Source of the DNA: Acidimicrobiia bacterium
GTDB taxonomy: Bacteria > Actinomycetota > Acidimicrobiia > Acidimicrobiales > Ilumatobacteraceae
DNA length: 8,374 nt
NCBI GenBank assembly: GCA_013815505.1
Contig: JACDGA010000066.1
Location: 1-8,374, forward strand
Direction: 5' to 3'
This document shows, one piece after another, positions 7,221 through 8,374 of the stretch. Both the position numbers and the translations under genes were made by a program. Position 1 is the first letter of the stretch; every line of letters begins with the position of its first letter. The notes under the pieces were generated by a model, which searched no databases, was not told the DNA's origin, and saw only the letters and a list, made by a program, of their open reading frames with translations.

Positions 7221-7237
7221 CCGCTGCTGCGCAGCGG
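7221..7237 (-). other. GC-rich hairpin between argH and hotdog gene
   Basis: CCGCTG and CAGCGG form a 6-bp stem with a 5-base loop, about 35 bp after the argH stop in the direction of transcription. No T-run follows, so it is not a standard intrinsic terminator. It may reduce read-through, protect an mRNA end or do nothing. Confidence 0.35.
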
Positions 7238-7271
7238 CGCACCGTCACGATGGTTCGCTCGCGAGGCTCGC

Positions 7272-8374
7272 TCATCGGCCGAGCTGCTCGCGCTGGCGGA
7301 TGAGCATCGTCTCGTACGCCTGGCGCTGACGACCGAACGCCACCGGTCCGGCGGCACCGGGCGACGTGCGGGCGGCCACGGCGACGCCCGGCGCGACGAG
7401 CCCTGCAGCCTCCTCACCGAGATCGGGATGGTCGGCGACGAGGTCGCGAAGTGACGCGCCCCCGCGCCCACTCGCCCGGATCAGCGAGCCGACCAGCGCG
7501 TGCGCCTGGCGAAACGGTTTCCCGCGCCGCACCAACCACTCGGCGAGGTCGGTCGCTGCCATCGACTCGCCGTCGGCGGCGGTCGCCATCGCCGCGGTCT
7601 TGAACGTGGCGCTGGCGATCATCCCGGTGACCGCCACGAGCGCGAGCCGAACCTGGCGCACGGAGTCGAACAGCGGCTCCTTGTCCTCTTGGAGGTCGCG
7701 GTTGTAGGCGAGCGGCAGACCCTTGAGCGTGGCCAGCAATCCGGTGAGGTTGCCGATGATCCGTCCGCTCTTGCCGCGCGCAAGCTCGGCGATGTCGGGA
7801 TTCTTCTTCTGGGGCAGCATCGACGACCCGGTCGCATAGGCGTCGTCGAGCGAGGCGAAGCCGAACTCCTCTGACGTCCACAGCACCCATTCCTCGCCGA
7901 TGCGGGCGAGGTGGACGGCGACGAGCGTGAGCACGAACAGACTCTCGGCGACGAAGTCCCGGTCGCTGACGGCGTCGAGTGAGTTGTCGAACGCCCTGGC
8001 GAACCCGAGATCGTTGGCCGTCGCGACGGGATCGATCGGCAGCGACGTCCCGGCAAGCGCACCGGCGCCCAGCGGCGAGACGTCGAGACGCTCGAGCGCA
8101 TCGTGGAGGCGCTCGACGTCGCGTGCCAGCGCCCAGCCGTGGGCCAACAGGTGGTGCGCGAGCAACACGGGCTGTGCCCGTTGCAGGTGCGTGTATCCGG
8201 GCAGGTAGGCATTGCCCGCGTCGATGGCACGATCGAGCAGCACCCGCTGTAGCGCGTCGATGTCGCCGGCGACGGACGGCAGCTCGCGCTTGCACCACAA
8301 CCGCAGATCCGTCGCCACCTGGTCGTTGCGGCTGCGGGCCGTGTGCAGCTTCGCCCCTGCATCACCTGCCAGTT
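7272..8374 (-). CDS. argH: Argininosuccinate lyase (partial, 5' end beyond right edge)
   Basis: This enzyme splits argininosuccinate into arginine and fumarate, the last step of arginine biosynthesis, as a cytoplasmic homotetramer of the fumarase/aspartase superfamily. The open frame reaches the window edge, and 366 C-terminal residues are visible. The internal GTG near 8318 is not the start: the codons before it read KLHTARSRNDQ, the conserved first active-site block. Further blocks are YTHLQRAQP, with the conserved Thr-His, at visible residues 60-68, and the superfamily signature GSSMLPQKKNPD at 182-193, which holds the catalytic serine loop. From the usual length, about 100 N-terminal residues are missing. 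The gene ends with TGA at 7272-7274, and the C-terminus looks complete. Other arg genes would be expected upstream, outside the window to the right; this is inference. The hotdog gene follows in the same direction after 112 bp. Confidence 0.98.
   Translation of the reverse strand, partial: LAGDAGAKLHTARSRNDQVATDLRLWCKRELPSVAGDIDALQRVLLDRAIDAGNAYLPGYTHLQRAQPVLLAHHLLAHGWALARDVERLHDALERLDVSPLGAGALAGTSLPIDPVATANDLGFARAFDNSLDAVSDRDFVAESLFVLTLVAVHLARIGEEWVLWTSEEFGFASLDDAYATGSSMLPQKKNPDIAELARGKSGRIIGNLTGLLATLKGLPLAYNRDLQEDKEPLFDSVRQVRLALVAVTGMIASATFKTAAMATAADGESMAATDLAEWLVRRGKPFRQAHALVGSLIRASGRGGASLRDLVADHPDLGEEAAGLVAPGVAVAARTSPGAAGPVAFGRQRQAYETMLIRQREQLGR

Noticed and set aside
7212..7454. Possible plus-strand small gene starting at the ATG in the right arm of the inverted repeat
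   Set aside because: Most of it is antisense to the conserved end of argH, it has no Shine-Dalgarno, and its composition is shadow-like.

Overview
The window looks like core chromosome of a high-GC actinobacterium. The 16S fragment has the actinobacterial pattern (short V3 helix, GAGCTCGTAGGCGG at the start of V4) and reads to me most like class Acidimicrobiia. That placement is from memory and tentative. All genes look chromosomal and housekeeping-like. I see no transposase, integrase, phage gene, CRISPR array, tRNA or toxin-antitoxin pair.

Layout, left to right. Positions 1-840 hold the 5' half of a 16S rRNA gene on the minus strand, running off the left edge. Positions 841-1160 hold its leader and promoter: a TTGACG / 17 bp / TAGTGT promoter, leader hairpins and a boxB-boxA-like antitermination site. 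tyrS (1163-2443, minus) ends 2 bp before the rRNA -35 hexamer. Just upstream of tyrS is a gene for a secreted SGNH/GDSL esterase (2473-3288, minus). Diverging from it is a plus-strand pair: a DUF2207-type membrane protein (3330-5171) and a DUF2332 protein (5179-6297), 7 bp apart. The right third is a minus-strand series, in transcription order: argH (enters from the right edge, ends 7272), a hotdog-fold thioesterase (6698-7159) and a small SSB/OB-fold protein (6276-6623). The last of these overlaps the 3' end of the DUF2332 gene tail to tail by 22 bp.

How it fits together: tyrosyl-tRNA charging, rRNA synthesis and arginine biosynthesis are ordinary housekeeping functions. tyrS and the rRNA operon point the same way with no visible terminator between them, so tyrS transcripts could run into the rRNA unit. 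The DUF2207/DUF2332 pair is the least understood part and looks translationally coupled. I did not find a clearly novel multi-gene system. The observations most worth a second look are the tyrS/rrn promoter junction, the leader RNA architecture, and a perfect 12-bp inverted repeat covering the hotdog gene's start codon.
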